From the NCBI RefSeq assembly GCF_900113285.1, contig NZ_FOOT01000002.1, positions 310,001 through 374,000 of the forward strand: a stretch of DNA of 64,000 nucleotides, given 5' to 3'. Origin of the DNA: Pontibacter chinhatensis. GTDB lineage: Bacteria > Bacteroidota > Bacteroidia > Cytophagales > Hymenobacteraceae. Made by a program: the position numbers and the translations under genes. Position 1 is the first letter of the stretch, and the number at the start of each line of letters is the position of its first letter. The notes below the pieces were generated by a model. It was not told where the DNA came from. It made no database searches and saw nothing but the letters and a program-made list of their open reading frames with translations. Below are positions 6,757 to 15,543 of the stretch, piece after piece.

Positions 6757-9288
6757 TCATTTCATACTTGACTTTGCTGCGTTGTCCGTGCCTTTGCCCA
6801 GCGATATCAGGTTGGCAAACAGGCGGTAAGCGCCGGGTACGCCGGCCGGCAACTCCCGGAAGAAAGAGTAGCCGGTGTAGATATAGTGTCCCTCGCCATA
6901 CTTTGCCACCAGCAGGCCGCCGTCGCGGGCCGGCTCGCCGGGGTCGTTGGAGGAAAGGATGGCCTCATACTCCGAGCTCCACTCGTTGGGAAAGTATAAC
7001 CCACGCTCCTGCACCCAGCCTGCAAAATCAGCCTTGCTCAGCTTATTGGGCGTGTTCAGCACCGGGTGGCCGGGCTTCAGGAAGCGCACTTCGGCATCTT
7101 CCACGGTTACCCTGTCGCGGGAAAGCTTGAGGGGATAAGGGCCAACCTCCGGGATAACGAGGGCGTGGTTGGTATTATACTGCACAATCAGATTACCTCC
7201 CTGCCGCACGTACTCCAGCAAGGTGGGTTGGTAATGCCGTATCCTTTCCACGGTGTTGTAAGCCCGCACGCCAAGTATAACCGCATCAAACTGCTTTAGG
7301 TAAGTCAGGTACATATCACTGTCCTTGAGCAGGGTTACTTGGTAGCCGATCTGCTGCAGGCTCGCCGGGATGTCGTCGCCGGCGCCCATCAGGTAGGCCA
7401 CCCGCTCCCCGCGCTTCTGCAAGTCCAGCTTCACGATCTTGGTGTTGGCCTCCGGAAAGGTGACCTGTGCCGGTATGTGCTTGTAGTTGATCTCGTTCAG
7501 CCCTTTGGTGTAGGCTTTTCCGTCCACGGTAGCAATAGCCTTGAGCTGCGCCTCCTGCTGCTTTTTAGGCGGATACACCATAAAGTTGATGCGTTGTTCA
7601 GCCCCTTTGGCAGCCAGCTCGAAAGACGCCGAAGCGGGCTCGGTGCGCCAGCCTTTGGGCATCTCCAGCTGCAGGTCGCCTTTTACGTTTTGCTTGCCGG
7701 CCTTCACCAGCACCTGCACCTGCTTCGGCTCCCCGTTGGCAAACATGAGCACGCGCTCGCTCAGGTTCACGTAAACCGGGGGCGTCACCACAAAGGGCCT
7801 GTATACTTCGCCGTCCACCGGGTCGGTGCGCTTGTACACCACCGGCACGGCCACCTGTAGCGGCTCCCCGGAGATTTGCAGGTGAAACGTTAATTCCGCT
7901 GCCGGCCTGTTCTCCGGCTGCCCCACCAGCTGCTGCTCGCTCACGGCAAACATTCCCAGCGTGCCTGCCTCGCGTAGCCAGTAAGGCTGTGAGTAAGGCG
8001 TGTTTTGGGGCAGGGTTTTGCCAGTGCTATACTTTAGCGGCTCGTTGTTTTTCAGGGGGATGTTCAGCGTGGTGTCTGAGGCGGCAAAACCATACTTTGT
8101 ACTTTGGAGGGTCACCTGCACCTCTGAGCGGTTGATGGCCTCTACCTGCAGGCGCACCGGCAGCCCTGGCGCTGTGCTATACTCGCTGGCCGTAACCTCC
8201 AGGAAAAGCCCCATCGCCTGTTGCATCACCTGCTCCAACTCCTGCAGTTTGGTTTGTTTCCAATAGCTCTCCGGTAGCCGCTGCATCTCTTTTCGGGCGG
8301 CAAGCAAAGCCGGCACTACGGCGGCAGGCTTTGTCGCATCAAAAGAGCTGATGGCCTGCTGCAGGAGTTGCTGCACCTTTTCGCTGCCTTTTACACGGCT
8401 CCAGTTGGTGTTGATACCCTCAAACAGCTCCTGCTGCGCCTTCTCCCCTGCCGTATGTTGCAGGTACTCTATACTGGTGCCGCGGGAGCTGGCCGCTCCG
8501 AAACCCTGGCTTTTGTGCATGCTGCGGCTGCGCGCGGCCACCTCGCCATACGATTCGCCCAGCAGCGGGCTGTAACCGCCCACGTCTACCTTCAGCAACT
8601 CCTTGCCATACTTTTCGAACTCTTCCTGGCTCCTGAACGACCAAACACCCGTGTTCCAGAGCAGGCGCTTGGGTTGCCATACTTCCACCTGTTTCAGTTG
8701 CTCAGGAAAGCGCTTCGGGTCTGCAGCGGCCTTAAATGCCTCTTCGGCAAGTATAGCCGAGGCGCTATGCTGCCCATGGCCGGCACGCTCATCAGGCGGG
8801 AAGCGCGTTATCATCACATCAGGCCTGAACTTGCGGATAACCCACACCATGTCGGCCAGCACCTGCTCCTTATCCCAGATGGTAAAGGTCTCTTCCGGGT
8901 TCTTGGAGAATCCAAAGTCGTTCGCGCGAGTGAAGAACTGCTGGCCGCCGTCCGTACGCCGTGCCTGCAGCAGCTCCTGCGTACGGATAATGCCCAAATT
9001 CTCACTGATTTCCGGACCGATGAGGTTTTGTCCGCCATCGCCGCGCGTGATGGAAAGGTAGGCGGTCGTATAAAGTTTCTCGTTGGCCAGGTAGGCAATC
9101 AAGCGGGTGTTCTCATCATCGGGGTGGGCCGCCACATAAAGCACCCGGCCCAGCACGTTTAATTTTTGCAGATCCTGCAGCACGTCGGCGGCCGAGGCCC
9201 GCTGGGGAGCCTGCGCCTGCAGCGGCTGCCGTAACATCAGCCCGAGGGAAAGAAACAGGAAACGGAACAGTAGGCGGTGTATCTTCAT
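6757..9288 (-). CDS. secreted PIG-L (LmbE-like) family deacetylase with long C-terminal region
   Basis: 843 residues from the ATG that begins a signal peptide (MKIHRLLFRFLFLSLGLML...QAQ); the frame extends 14 codons upstream without one. The N-terminal domain is PIG-L/LmbE: AAHPDDEN at about 53-60 carries two metal ligands and the catalytic Asp, followed by RGDGGQN and GHGQH, where the last His completes the zinc site. These enzymes remove N-acetyl groups from GlcNAc-like sugars. The following roughly 550 residues contain an NEW-type beta-sandwich stretch and a ThuA/glutamine-amidotransferase-like end (GVRAYNTVERIRHYQPTLLEYVRQGG, VQYNT). Likely acts on glycans in the periplasm. Single gene with a 380-base upstream spacer. 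Confidence 0.85.
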   Translation of the reverse strand: MKIHRLLFRFLFLSLGLMLRQPLQAQAPQRASAADVLQDLQKLNVLGRVLYVAAHPDDENTRLIAYLANEKLYTTAYLSITRGDGGQNLIGPEISENLGIIRTQELLQARRTDGGQQFFTRANDFGFSKNPEETFTIWDKEQVLADMVWVIRKFRPDVMITRFPPDERAGHGQHSASAILAEEAFKAAADPKRFPEQLKQVEVWQPKRLLWNTGVWSFRSQEEFEKYGKELLKVDVGGYSPLLGESYGEVAARSRSMHKSQGFGAASSRGTSIEYLQHTAGEKAQQELFEGINTNWSRVKGSEKVQQLLQQAISSFDATKPAAVVPALLAARKEMQRLPESYWKQTKLQELEQVMQQAMGLFLEVTASEYSTAPGLPVRLQVEAINRSEVQVTLQSTKYGFAASDTTLNIPLKNNEPLKYSTGKTLPQNTPYSQPYWLREAGTLGMFAVSEQQLVGQPENRPAAELTFHLQISGEPLQVAVPVVYKRTDPVDGEVYRPFVVTPPVYVNLSERVLMFANGEPKQVQVLVKAGKQNVKGDLQLEMPKGWRTEPASASFELAAKGAEQRINFMVYPPKKQQEAQLKAIATVDGKAYTKGLNEINYKHIPAQVTFPEANTKIVKLDLQKRGERVAYLMGAGDDIPASLQQIGYQVTLLKDSDMYLTYLKQFDAVILGVRAYNTVERIRHYQPTLLEYVRQGGNLIVQYNTNHALVIPEVGPYPLKLSRDRVTVEDAEVRFLKPGHPVLNTPNKLSKADFAGWVQERGLYFPNEWSSEYEAILSSNDPGEPARDGGLLVAKYGEGHYIYTGYSFFRELPAGVPGAYRLFANLISLGKGTDNAAKSSMK

Positions 9289-9669
9289 AGAGTTGTATAT
9301 GAGCAGCTGATTGTGTGCCGAGCTTAGCAAGGCCTTGTAAATCTAAGCATTTCTGTGAAAGTATCGTAGACACTCTTAGGCAGCATTCACAAAGTATGCA
9401 GGGCGTAAAATAGCCGGCGGCATTCTGGGCGCCTGCCTGCTAGCCGGAAAGTGCAATAAATGGGGCATAGGCCTATTTTTGGCGGATCAAGAAAAAAAAC
9501 TAGAAAAAATTAGATTAAAATCAGCAAACATCTATATTTGTACGAACTGAGCCCGCTGCTTTGTCTTTTTGATTAACATTTGCATTGTGCTTGCGTAATA
9601 GAACGCCTTAAAAACGTACCTTTGCAAGCGCGTTACATACCGCTTTAACTACCTATGTAACCAAAATAT
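9289..9669. promoter_or_regulatory. divergent promoter region, Bacteroidota -7 boxes
   Basis: This 381-base spacer between divergent genes has no credible ORF. Toward the plus strand there are two -7-like boxes, TATATTTG (9533-9540) and TACCTTTG (9617-9624), both fitting TAnnTTTG exactly; the second, 45 bases before the start codon, is the better candidate. Neither has a well-spaced TTTG -33 box. The middle is A/T-rich. Confidence 0.4.
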
Positions 9670-10365
9670 ATGCCCAGCCAGCAAGCAAGCAACATCAACG
9701 ACTTTGCGTTTGACTACCTGCGTAGCCATTACACTGCCCGCTTTGGGGCTAAGCTTGTTTTAGTTGATAAAGACGAACAGACCAGGCAGGGCCATGCGGC
9801 ACAGGGCCTGTTTTCCCTCAAAAAGCAGGACAATACCCCGTTTATAGCCTCGCTGCACACCTTAAACTCTCCCCGGATTGCTACGGCACTTACGAAGTAT
9901 AAAAAGAGCGGCCTGAGCAAACTGCGCTTTGCCACTTCTTTTTTTGTTGCGCTGCTGGTACTGGCTGTGGGCTGGAGGCTGGGCTACACCGTTGCCGGGG
10001 CTATACTTGCCGTTGTTCTTTCCGGCGCCACCTTTGTGCTGCATACGTACCTGGAGCAAAAACTGCGGATACACCGCCTGCTGCACCTGCTCGACGACCT
10101 GAAGAAAACCCCTGCCGACGAGCAGTGGCTGGGCCTCTCCATCAGCAGCATGACCCTCCGGCACAACCCTTTAGCCAAGCATTTTTTGGCTGCCTGTGAG
10201 CGGCGCGGCATCGGTATTATTACCGTGGGCCAACGCGCCAAAGTGGTGCTGATAAAAGAGCCAAAGCCAGCTGTTTGCCGCCGTGGCGACTTCCTTTCTC
10301 ATTACCAGGCGGATGGCCGCATCCGGAAGGCGCTTCTAGGCGACTCCGTACTGCGCGTGGCCTGA
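9670..10365 (+). CDS. hypothetical protein with two central membrane helices
   Basis: 231 residues; not recognised. Residues 1-80 are soluble and mixed alpha/beta, with DKDEQTRQGHAAQGLFSL and IASLHT stretches; two membrane helices follow (about 87-104 and 107-127) with almost no loop, so both ends face the same side, probably the cytosol. The C-terminal hundred residues are soluble and include EQWLGLSISSM and GIGIITVGQRAKVVLI, a hydrophobic strand pattern. The hairpin-anchored layout and the late beta strand would fit a membrane-tethered nuclease-like or sensor fold, but no catalytic motif is clear. Start is supported by a -7 box 45 bases upstream. Confidence 0.65.
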   Translation: MPSQQASNINDFAFDYLRSHYTARFGAKLVLVDKDEQTRQGHAAQGLFSLKKQDNTPFIASLHTLNSPRIATALTKYKKSGLSKLRFATSFFVALLVLAVGWRLGYTVAGAILAVVLSGATFVLHTYLEQKLRIHRLLHLLDDLKKTPADEQWLGLSISSMTLRHNPLAKHFLAACERRGIGIITVGQRAKVVLIKEPKPAVCRRGDFLSHYQADGRIRKALLGDSVLRVA

Positions 10366-10545
10366 ATTTGTTTTAGCATTCCTTTTCATAGTCCCTGATG
10401 CTGCCGTGCAACAACAGGGAAGCTTACTGAGTACAAGAACAGAACCCTGCTCCTGACTGCAGGCTGCGCGACGTATGCCTGGTTGCTACTTTCTGCAATA
10501 CCGTATGCGGCGTAGACGCTGATATACTAACTCCTTTGCCTGCCT

Positions 10546-11214
10546 ATGAACATCCCGTTTATACTTTCCTTTTTGCAGCAACTGCAGCAGCACAACAGCA
10601 AAGTATGGATGGACGGGCACCGGGACGAGTATTTACAGGCAAAGGCATACTTTGTAGAGGTAGTGGAGTACCAGCTGGCCCAACTGCAGCAGATCGACCC
10701 GTCCTTGCATGGGGTTAACGTACAGGAGTGCATTTTCCGGATTAACAAGAATGACTTCTCCAAAAAAGGCGAGGCACCGTATAAAGGGCATTTCGGGGCC
10801 GGAATATCGCCGGGAGGGCGCCACTCGGTATTTGCCAACTATGTGCTGGTGCTGGAGCCCGGAAACAGGTCGAGAATTGGGGGTGGTATACGTAAGCCAA
10901 GCACTAAGCAGTTAGAACTGATACGGGAGGAGATTGACTACAACCCCGGTCAGCTGCAGCAATTGCTGGATGAGCCGGCTTTCAAGAACACTTTCGGAGG
11001 GTTTAGGGGAGAGCAGACTAGGGTTACGCCGAAGGGATACGACAAGACGCACCCCGAACTGGACTTGCTCAGGTATAAAGGCTTTCAGGTGCTGCACTTT
11101 TTCAGTGATGAGGAGGTAAGCCAGCCCGGGTTCATCGAACGGCTCCCGGCCCTCTTCCGCCTGGTAAAACCGCTACACGACTTTCTCAACAACGCCATAG
11201 CAGAACCATCGTGA
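10546..11214 (+). CDS. DUF2461 family protein
   Basis: 222 residues matching the DUF2461 (TIGR02453) pattern: an early helix with LQQHNSKVWMDGHRDEYLQAK in the place of the family's WF-x-NK segment, CIFRINKNDFSKKGEAPYKGHFGAGI (the family's FRI-RD-RFSKDK-PYK-N block), SVFANYVLVLEPG, and a C-terminal KGFQVLHFFSDEEV. Function of the family is unknown. Its TGA overlaps the GTG start of the next gene (GTGA), so the two form an operon. Confidence 0.85.
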   Translation: MNIPFILSFLQQLQQHNSKVWMDGHRDEYLQAKAYFVEVVEYQLAQLQQIDPSLHGVNVQECIFRINKNDFSKKGEAPYKGHFGAGISPGGRHSVFANYVLVLEPGNRSRIGGGIRKPSTKQLELIREEIDYNPGQLQQLLDEPAFKNTFGGFRGEQTRVTPKGYDKTHPELDLLRYKGFQVLHFFSDEEVSQPGFIERLPALFRLVKPLHDFLNNAIAEPS

Positions 11215-11585
11215 AAAAAGCACCTTATTACCTGATCTGTGTGTTGCTACTGCTAACACAGCTCTCCTGCAGGCAGGAGCCTAAACGCATGCCCGACACG
11301 CAACCCGATGTGTACGGCTACATCACGCACATAAAGTATACGGCCAAGAACGGCAGCAAATCCAGCGCCGTGGTAGCGGTGAAGTCGCTGGAGGATGTGG
11401 TGTCAACTTATAAGGATGCCAGCGTGCGGATAGATGAGCACACCCTGATGGAAAACGAGGTTGGTGAAAAGCTTGATATCGGCCAGCTGCGCGAGGGGCA
11501 CCAGATACAGGCCTGGTTCGAAGGGGAAGTACAGGAGAAGGCTCCTGTGCTTGGTTATGCGAAGGCAGTGCGAATCAGCCCGTAA
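11211..11585 (+). CDS. small lipoprotein, DUF3221/YobA-like
   Basis: 124 residues from a GTG start that overlaps the preceding stop. The N-terminus is a lipoprotein signal with lipobox LTQLSC, so the mature protein starts at that Cys and is membrane-anchored. The rest is one small beta-rich domain: VYGYITHIKY, SAVVAVKSLEDV, then a late VLGYAKAVRI strand, a layout like the DUF3221 (Bacillus YobA) OB-type domain. Role unknown; the DUF3221 link is tentative. Confidence 0.65.
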   Translation: MKKAPYYLICVLLLLTQLSCRQEPKRMPDTQPDVYGYITHIKYTAKNGSKSSAVVAVKSLEDVVSTYKDASVRIDEHTLMENEVGEKLDIGQLREGHQIQAWFEGEVQEKAPVLGYAKAVRISP

Positions 11586-11773
11586 ATAGGACCTCTCTGC
11601 ACCATCCGCTACCCTCAAGTAATAGAAGTTAGCAGGCGCAATTCATTAAACTTTACAAACATTAAACTTAAGTATAGTAAGCTCAAGTTTAGCCATTTGT
11701 TACCCCAGCCCGTAAAGGATGCATGGTGGACGGCGCTGCTGTGCCGCCTATTACTCTTAATTGCGGCAATCCG

Positions 11774-12256
11774 ATGAAGACATCACCAAATGCATGCGAA
11801 TTTGAGAAGGAAATAGCTGCATGGCCAAAGCCTATCCATTTGGCGCACCCCGGCGGCAATGTTTTTGTGACGCTGCAGTCGCATCCCGATTACATAGAGG
11901 CCAAATGGTATGGTCACATTACCAGCGGCGACGTTGTGACGGCCTCTAAAGTATACCTGGCGCTGCTGCAGACCTACCCTTGCCCGGATAAGCTGCTTAA
12001 CGACAAGACCCTGGTTACCGGAGACTGGTCAGATGCCAACGACTGGCTGGAGTTTGACTGGCTGCCGCAGGTGCTATATGCGGGTTTACACTACCTGGCG
12101 CACATCTACTCCAACAACATGTTCAGCAGGCTTTCGGCACGGGATTTATACTTGCGCATAACACCACGCCTGCAGATGCAGAATTTCAGCAACAGAGATG
12201 AAGCGCTGGACTGGCTTCTAAACCTCCCTCCCACTGTCATGGAGCAAACTGCCTGA
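11774..12256 (+). CDS. STAS/SpoIIAA-like protein (paralogue family member 1)
   Basis: 160 residues from the ATG at 11774; the open frame continues 17 codons upstream but the ATG gives a better N-terminus. It shares a word order with the protein at 44061: W-Y-GHITSGDV, KLLNDKTLVTGDWSDANDWLEFDWLPQV, AGLHYLAHIYSN, S-LSARDL, then EALDWLL at the end. This is the pattern of the small SpoIIAA-like/STAS proteins expanded in Hymenobacteraceae. No phosphorylatable Ser context can be assigned. Probably a stand-alone cytosolic sensor or regulator; function unknown. Confidence 0.7.
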   Translation: MKTSPNACEFEKEIAAWPKPIHLAHPGGNVFVTLQSHPDYIEAKWYGHITSGDVVTASKVYLALLQTYPCPDKLLNDKTLVTGDWSDANDWLEFDWLPQVLYAGLHYLAHIYSNNMFSRLSARDLYLRITPRLQMQNFSNRDEALDWLLNLPPTVMEQTA

Positions 12257-12272
12257 GAGCTGCTGCTCCGCA

Positions 12273-12303
12273 GCGGTTGCCTACAGGCTGGCAACCGCTG
12301 CCG
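12273..12303. terminator. hairpin between convergent genes
   Basis: CAGCGGTTGCC ... GGCAACCGCTG, a perfect 11-bp stem with an 8-base loop. It overlaps the last codons of the minus-strand gene and has no long T tract, so it may act as a weak bidirectional terminator. Confidence 0.5.
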
Positions 12304-12478
12304 GAGCTTCCACTGTGATTTCTACAGTGTCTAATACAACATCCATAACAGGCTCCTCCAGCGCTGCAGGGGCATGGTACAGCACCAGTACTTGTTTTGG
12401 CTTTGCTACATGGTAACTCTCCTGAACGGCGAAACCAAAACCAAAAACTGAGGCGGCGATAAGAACGATGATTTTCAT
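12281..12478 (-). CDS. small secreted or membrane-anchored hypothetical protein
   Basis: 65 residues from the ATG that begins MKIIVLIAASVFGFGFAVQ, a signal-like hydrophobic segment; the frame upstream is rejected. The mature part is short, Val/Glu/Pro/Ala-rich (EEPVMDVVLDTVEITVEAP). It is convergent with the STAS-like gene, and its 3' end is folded into an 11-bp hairpin (12274-12303) shared by the two. Not recognised; reality rests on the signal-like start and the spacing. Confidence 0.5.
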   Translation of the reverse strand: MKIIVLIAASVFGFGFAVQESYHVAKPKQVLVLYHAPAALEEPVMDVVLDTVEITVEAPAAVASL

Positions 12479-12770
12479 AGTTTTAAGATTTAAATTGTGT
12501 AACATTTTGTTCTTGCAAATCTACTCTATAGTACTTGGTATTGCAAAGTACTGTTACATCAGTTACTACTTTATTATACAAACATCCAGAAAGTATCCGT
12601 GAACACCCCCGAATTACAGACAAAAGGCATAGTATAATCCGGGCTTTTTAAAGGCCATTTTCAAGGAAACTTCCTCCACTCCGCGCCGCCCAACGTTAAT
12701 CTGCAACCGGACGGCTTGATTTGTACCACCGAGGCTGAAAAACACTTACCTTTACCCCTATTTTATACTT

Positions 12771-14246
12771 ATGCAGCATATTTCAGAACTAAGCGAGGAG
12801 CAGGACCAGGCGCAGGAAAAAGGGAGCTTCAAGCGCGAAATCACCCTTTACGATGCCATCATGATAGTTACGGGAGGCATGATCGGCTCCGGCATCTTTA
12901 TCGTTACCGCCGATATCTCCCGCACCGTCGTCAGCCCCGGCTACATGATGCTGGTTTGGCTCATCTCCGGCTTTCTTACCATGGTAGGCGCCATCAGCTA
13001 TGGCGAGCTGTCATCCATGTTCCCCAAAGTAGGCGGGCAATATGTGTATCTGAAGGAAGCCTACAATAAGATGGTGGCCTTTCTGTATGGCTGGACGCTT
13101 TTCCTGGTGATACAAACTGGCGTGATTGCGGCTGTGGGCGTGGCCTTTGCCCGTTTTACCGGCGTAATTATTCCGTGGTTCAGCGAGGATAACGTGCTGC
13201 TGCAGATAGCCGGATTCGGGTTTACCTCTGTGCAGTTGCTCACCATTATCAGCATCATTTTCCTGACCTACATGAACTCCTTGGGCGTTAAAAGCGGTAA
13301 GCTGATCCAGAACATCTTTGGCAGCACCAAACTGATCGCGCTTTTCGGGCTTATCCTTTTCGGGTTGCTGTTCGGTATTAACGACACGGCCATCGAGGCC
13401 AACTTTTCCGATTTCTGGGGAGCCAGCGGCTCTGCTACCCCGGTCCCGACAGGCGCGGTGCTAATTTCAGCCCTGGGTATGGCCATGGTTGGTGCCCTTT
13501 TCTCCGCCGACTCCTGGAACAACATCGGGTTTTCGGGCGATGAGATCGTGAACCCGAAGCGCACGATCGTGCTGAGCATGGTGATTGGTTCGGCGATTGT
13601 GATGGGCATCTACATGCTGATAAACCTGGTGTACCTGCTGGTGCTGCCGATGCACGGCTCTCCCGACGCGACCACCGTGGTGGGGCAAGGCATCACCTTT
13701 GCCAGCAACGACCGTGTGGCCGCCGCTGTGGCCGAGGTGATTGGGGGCTACGAGGCTACCATAGCCGTGGCTATCCTCATCATGATTTCCACGTTCAGCT
13801 GTAACAACGGCGCGATACTTTCCGGGGCCCGCGTATACTATGCTATTGCCAAGGACGGGCTGTTTTTCGAGCGGCTGGGGCGCCTGAACAAAAACGGGGT
13901 ACCGGCTGCGGCGCTGTGGCTGCAGTGCGTGTGGGCCTGTTTGCTCTGCCTCACCGGCACCTTCGGCGACCTGCTCGACTACGTGGTGTTCGCCATCATG
14001 CTGTTCTACATCCTCACTATTATCGGCATCTTCGTGCTACGCAAAAAACGGCCTGATTTGCCGCGCCCTTACAAGGCTTACGGCTATCCGGTGCTGCCCG
14101 CGCTATACGTTATCCTCGCCTCCGCTATCTGCGTCATTCTGCTCATTTACAAGCCGGTATATACCTGGCCGGGGCTCATTATCGTGGCGCTGGGGATACC
14201 GGTGTACTACCTCTTCGGCAGCAAGTTCAGCAAATCCAAAGTATAG
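12771..14246 (+). CDS. amino acid permease (APC superfamily)
   Basis: 491 residues, about 12 membrane helices after a 25-residue charged N-terminus. The APC signature is present in helix 1 (IVTGGMIGSGIF, about 38-49, the unwound substrate-binding segment) and in LSSMFPKVGGQYVYLKEAY. Later segments SADSWNNIGFSGDEIVNPKR and FSCNNGAILSGARVYYAIAKDGLFF match LAT/SLC7-like carriers. Probably exchanges or imports amino acids at the inner membrane; the precise substrate is unknown. Single gene followed by a strong terminator. Confidence 0.92.
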   Translation: MQHISELSEEQDQAQEKGSFKREITLYDAIMIVTGGMIGSGIFIVTADISRTVVSPGYMMLVWLISGFLTMVGAISYGELSSMFPKVGGQYVYLKEAYNKMVAFLYGWTLFLVIQTGVIAAVGVAFARFTGVIIPWFSEDNVLLQIAGFGFTSVQLLTIISIIFLTYMNSLGVKSGKLIQNIFGSTKLIALFGLILFGLLFGINDTAIEANFSDFWGASGSATPVPTGAVLISALGMAMVGALFSADSWNNIGFSGDEIVNPKRTIVLSMVIGSAIVMGIYMLINLVYLLVLPMHGSPDATTVVGQGITFASNDRVAAAVAEVIGGYEATIAVAILIMISTFSCNNGAILSGARVYYAIAKDGLFFERLGRLNKNGVPAAALWLQCVWACLLCLTGTFGDLLDYVVFAIMLFYILTIIGIFVLRKKRPDLPRPYKAYGYPVLPALYVILASAICVILLIYKPVYTWPGLIIVALGIPVYYLFGSKFSKSKV

Positions 14247-14271
14247 ATTTATACTTCTGACGTATAGGAAG

Positions 14272-14299
14272 GCCCGCAGCAAGCGCTGCGGGCTTTTTC
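14272..14299 (+). terminator. rho-independent terminator
   Basis: GCCCGCAG - CAAGCG - CTGCGGGC followed by TTTTTCTTT. Ends the APC permease transcript. Confidence 0.85.
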
Positions 14300-14395
14300 T
14301 TTGCCGCTGCTTCTGCCCCAAGGTGCCCTGAAAGTATAAAACAAAACGCACCACCGCCGCTCACGTAGTACATCCTTATAATCAGGAAAAGCTAT

Positions 14396-14956
14396 ATGAG
14401 CAAAGAGAAAGGTATTCCGCCCGGGTGGAGCTACAACCCGGCCTCCTGGGGGCAACGCATGCCCATTGTAATTGCGGCGATGGTAGGCTTTGCCATTGCC
14501 ACCTACCTGGCCCTGTTCCAGCTGAAAGTGATAGACACGGTTTGGGAACCGTTCTTTGGCAATGGAAGCCAGAAAATACTCACATCCAAAACCTCGCAGT
14601 TACTGCCTATCCCGGATGCCGCGCTTGGGGCCATCGGTTACCTGGTGGATGCGCTGGCAGGTATAATCGGGGGTACCCGGAGGTGGCGCACCATGCCCTG
14701 GATTGTGATTGCCTTCGGTTTGGCTGTGGGTCCGCTTGGGTTTATTAGCGTACTACTGGTGGTACTGCAACCGGTGCTCTACGACGCCTGGTGTACCCTT
14801 TGCCTGGTTACGGCGCTCATATCGGTGGTGATGATTGGCCCTGCCATGGACGAGATGCTGGCCAGCCTGCAATACATGAAGCGGGTAAAAGATGCCAAAG
14901 TATCGATGTGGAAAGCCTTTTGGGGCTATAAGGAAGTACAGGGAAGAGTTATCTAA
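14396..14956 (+). CDS. vitamin K epoxide reductase (VKOR)-family membrane protein
   Basis: 186 residues with four membrane helices. The pattern YLALFQL in helix 1, ILTS-TSQLLPIPDAALGAIGYL before helix 2, and DAWCTLC (C133, C136) in helix 4 follows VKOR. VKORs pass electrons from periplasmic thiols to quinones. Only the two helix-4 cysteines exist in the whole protein: the conserved loop cysteine pair of true VKORs is replaced (SQK, TS). So it cannot shuttle electrons in the classical way unless a partner protein supplies the loop thiols. Forms a pair with the SPW protein 12 bases downstream. Confidence 0.85.
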   Translation: MSKEKGIPPGWSYNPASWGQRMPIVIAAMVGFAIATYLALFQLKVIDTVWEPFFGNGSQKILTSKTSQLLPIPDAALGAIGYLVDALAGIIGGTRRWRTMPWIVIAFGLAVGPLGFISVLLVVLQPVLYDAWCTLCLVTALISVVMIGPAMDEMLASLQYMKRVKDAKVSMWKAFWGYKEVQGRVI

Positions 14957-14968
14957 ACGTATAAAACA

Positions 14969-15370
14969 ATGTGGGCACAGGTAATTAACGCTATACTCGG
15001 CATCTGGCTGATGGCCGCTGCCGCCATACTCGGCTACGCCGATGACAAAACCATCACCAACAACGAGCACATCTTAGGACCCGTGATCGCCAGCTTTGCC
15101 ATTATCTCGTGGTGGGAGGCGACGCGCGTGGTGCGCCTTTACAACGTGCCGCTGGGGCTCTGGCTGCTGCTGGCGCCCTGGGTGCTGGGCTTCGACAATA
15201 CCGCGGCCACGGTGAACAGCACGCTGGTGGGCGCACTGGTAACAGGCCTCAGCTTTGTAAAGGGCAAGATAGAAGACTCCTACGGCGGAGGCTGGTCTGC
15301 TGTCTGGAAATCAGACACGCTGCACGCACGGGAGGCCAGCAGGCAGCCGCGCGTCGATTTGGACAAGTAA
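14969..15370 (+). CDS. SPW-repeat membrane protein
   Basis: 133 residues, four membrane segments in two halves. The second half of each unit carries the SPW-type pattern: SWWEATRVVRLYN and GLWLLLAPWVLGF, with the Trp-Glu-x-x-Arg and PW motifs. The first half (NAILGIWLMAAAAILGY) is more degenerate. SPW proteins are of unknown function and are commonly found beside VKOR-like or electron-transfer membrane proteins; here it starts 12 bases after the VKOR-like gene and shares its terminator. Confidence 0.8.
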   Translation: MWAQVINAILGIWLMAAAAILGYADDKTITNNEHILGPVIASFAIISWWEATRVVRLYNVPLGLWLLLAPWVLGFDNTAATVNSTLVGALVTGLSFVKGKIEDSYGGGWSAVWKSDTLHAREASRQPRVDLDK

Positions 15371-15382
15371 GCGTTTGAGTGG

Positions 15383-15428
15383 AAACACAAAAGCACCAGT
15401 GGCCTGTGCTACTGGTGCTTTTGTGTTT
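15383..15428 (+). terminator. long perfect hairpin terminator
   Basis: An 18-bp perfect stem (AAACACAAAAGCACCAGT and its complement) around a 10-base loop, ending in a GTGTTT tract. A-rich left and T-rich right arms make it work on both strands. Ends the VKOR/SPW operon. Confidence 0.85.
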
Positions 15429-15486
15429 CTACCCGTGTGACCCCTTTCCTGTCAGGCAAAATATACTGAAGGAGCCTTACCTTTCT

Positions 15487-15515
15487 TATACTTTTAAAGT
15501 ATAAATTTATACTTT
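15487..15515. repeat. overlapping palindromes built from AAGTATA
   Basis: TATACTTTTAAAGTATA (15487-15503) and AAAGTATAAATTTATACTTT (15496-15515) are both perfect palindromes and share the central AAAGTATA. Three alternating copies of the heptamer thus sit 29-57 bases before the start codon of the hydrolase gene. It could be a regulatory site or just a cluster of the genome-wide motif. Confidence 0.6.
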
Positions 15516-15543
15516 GCATCATCCCGATACATACCTTAAAACG

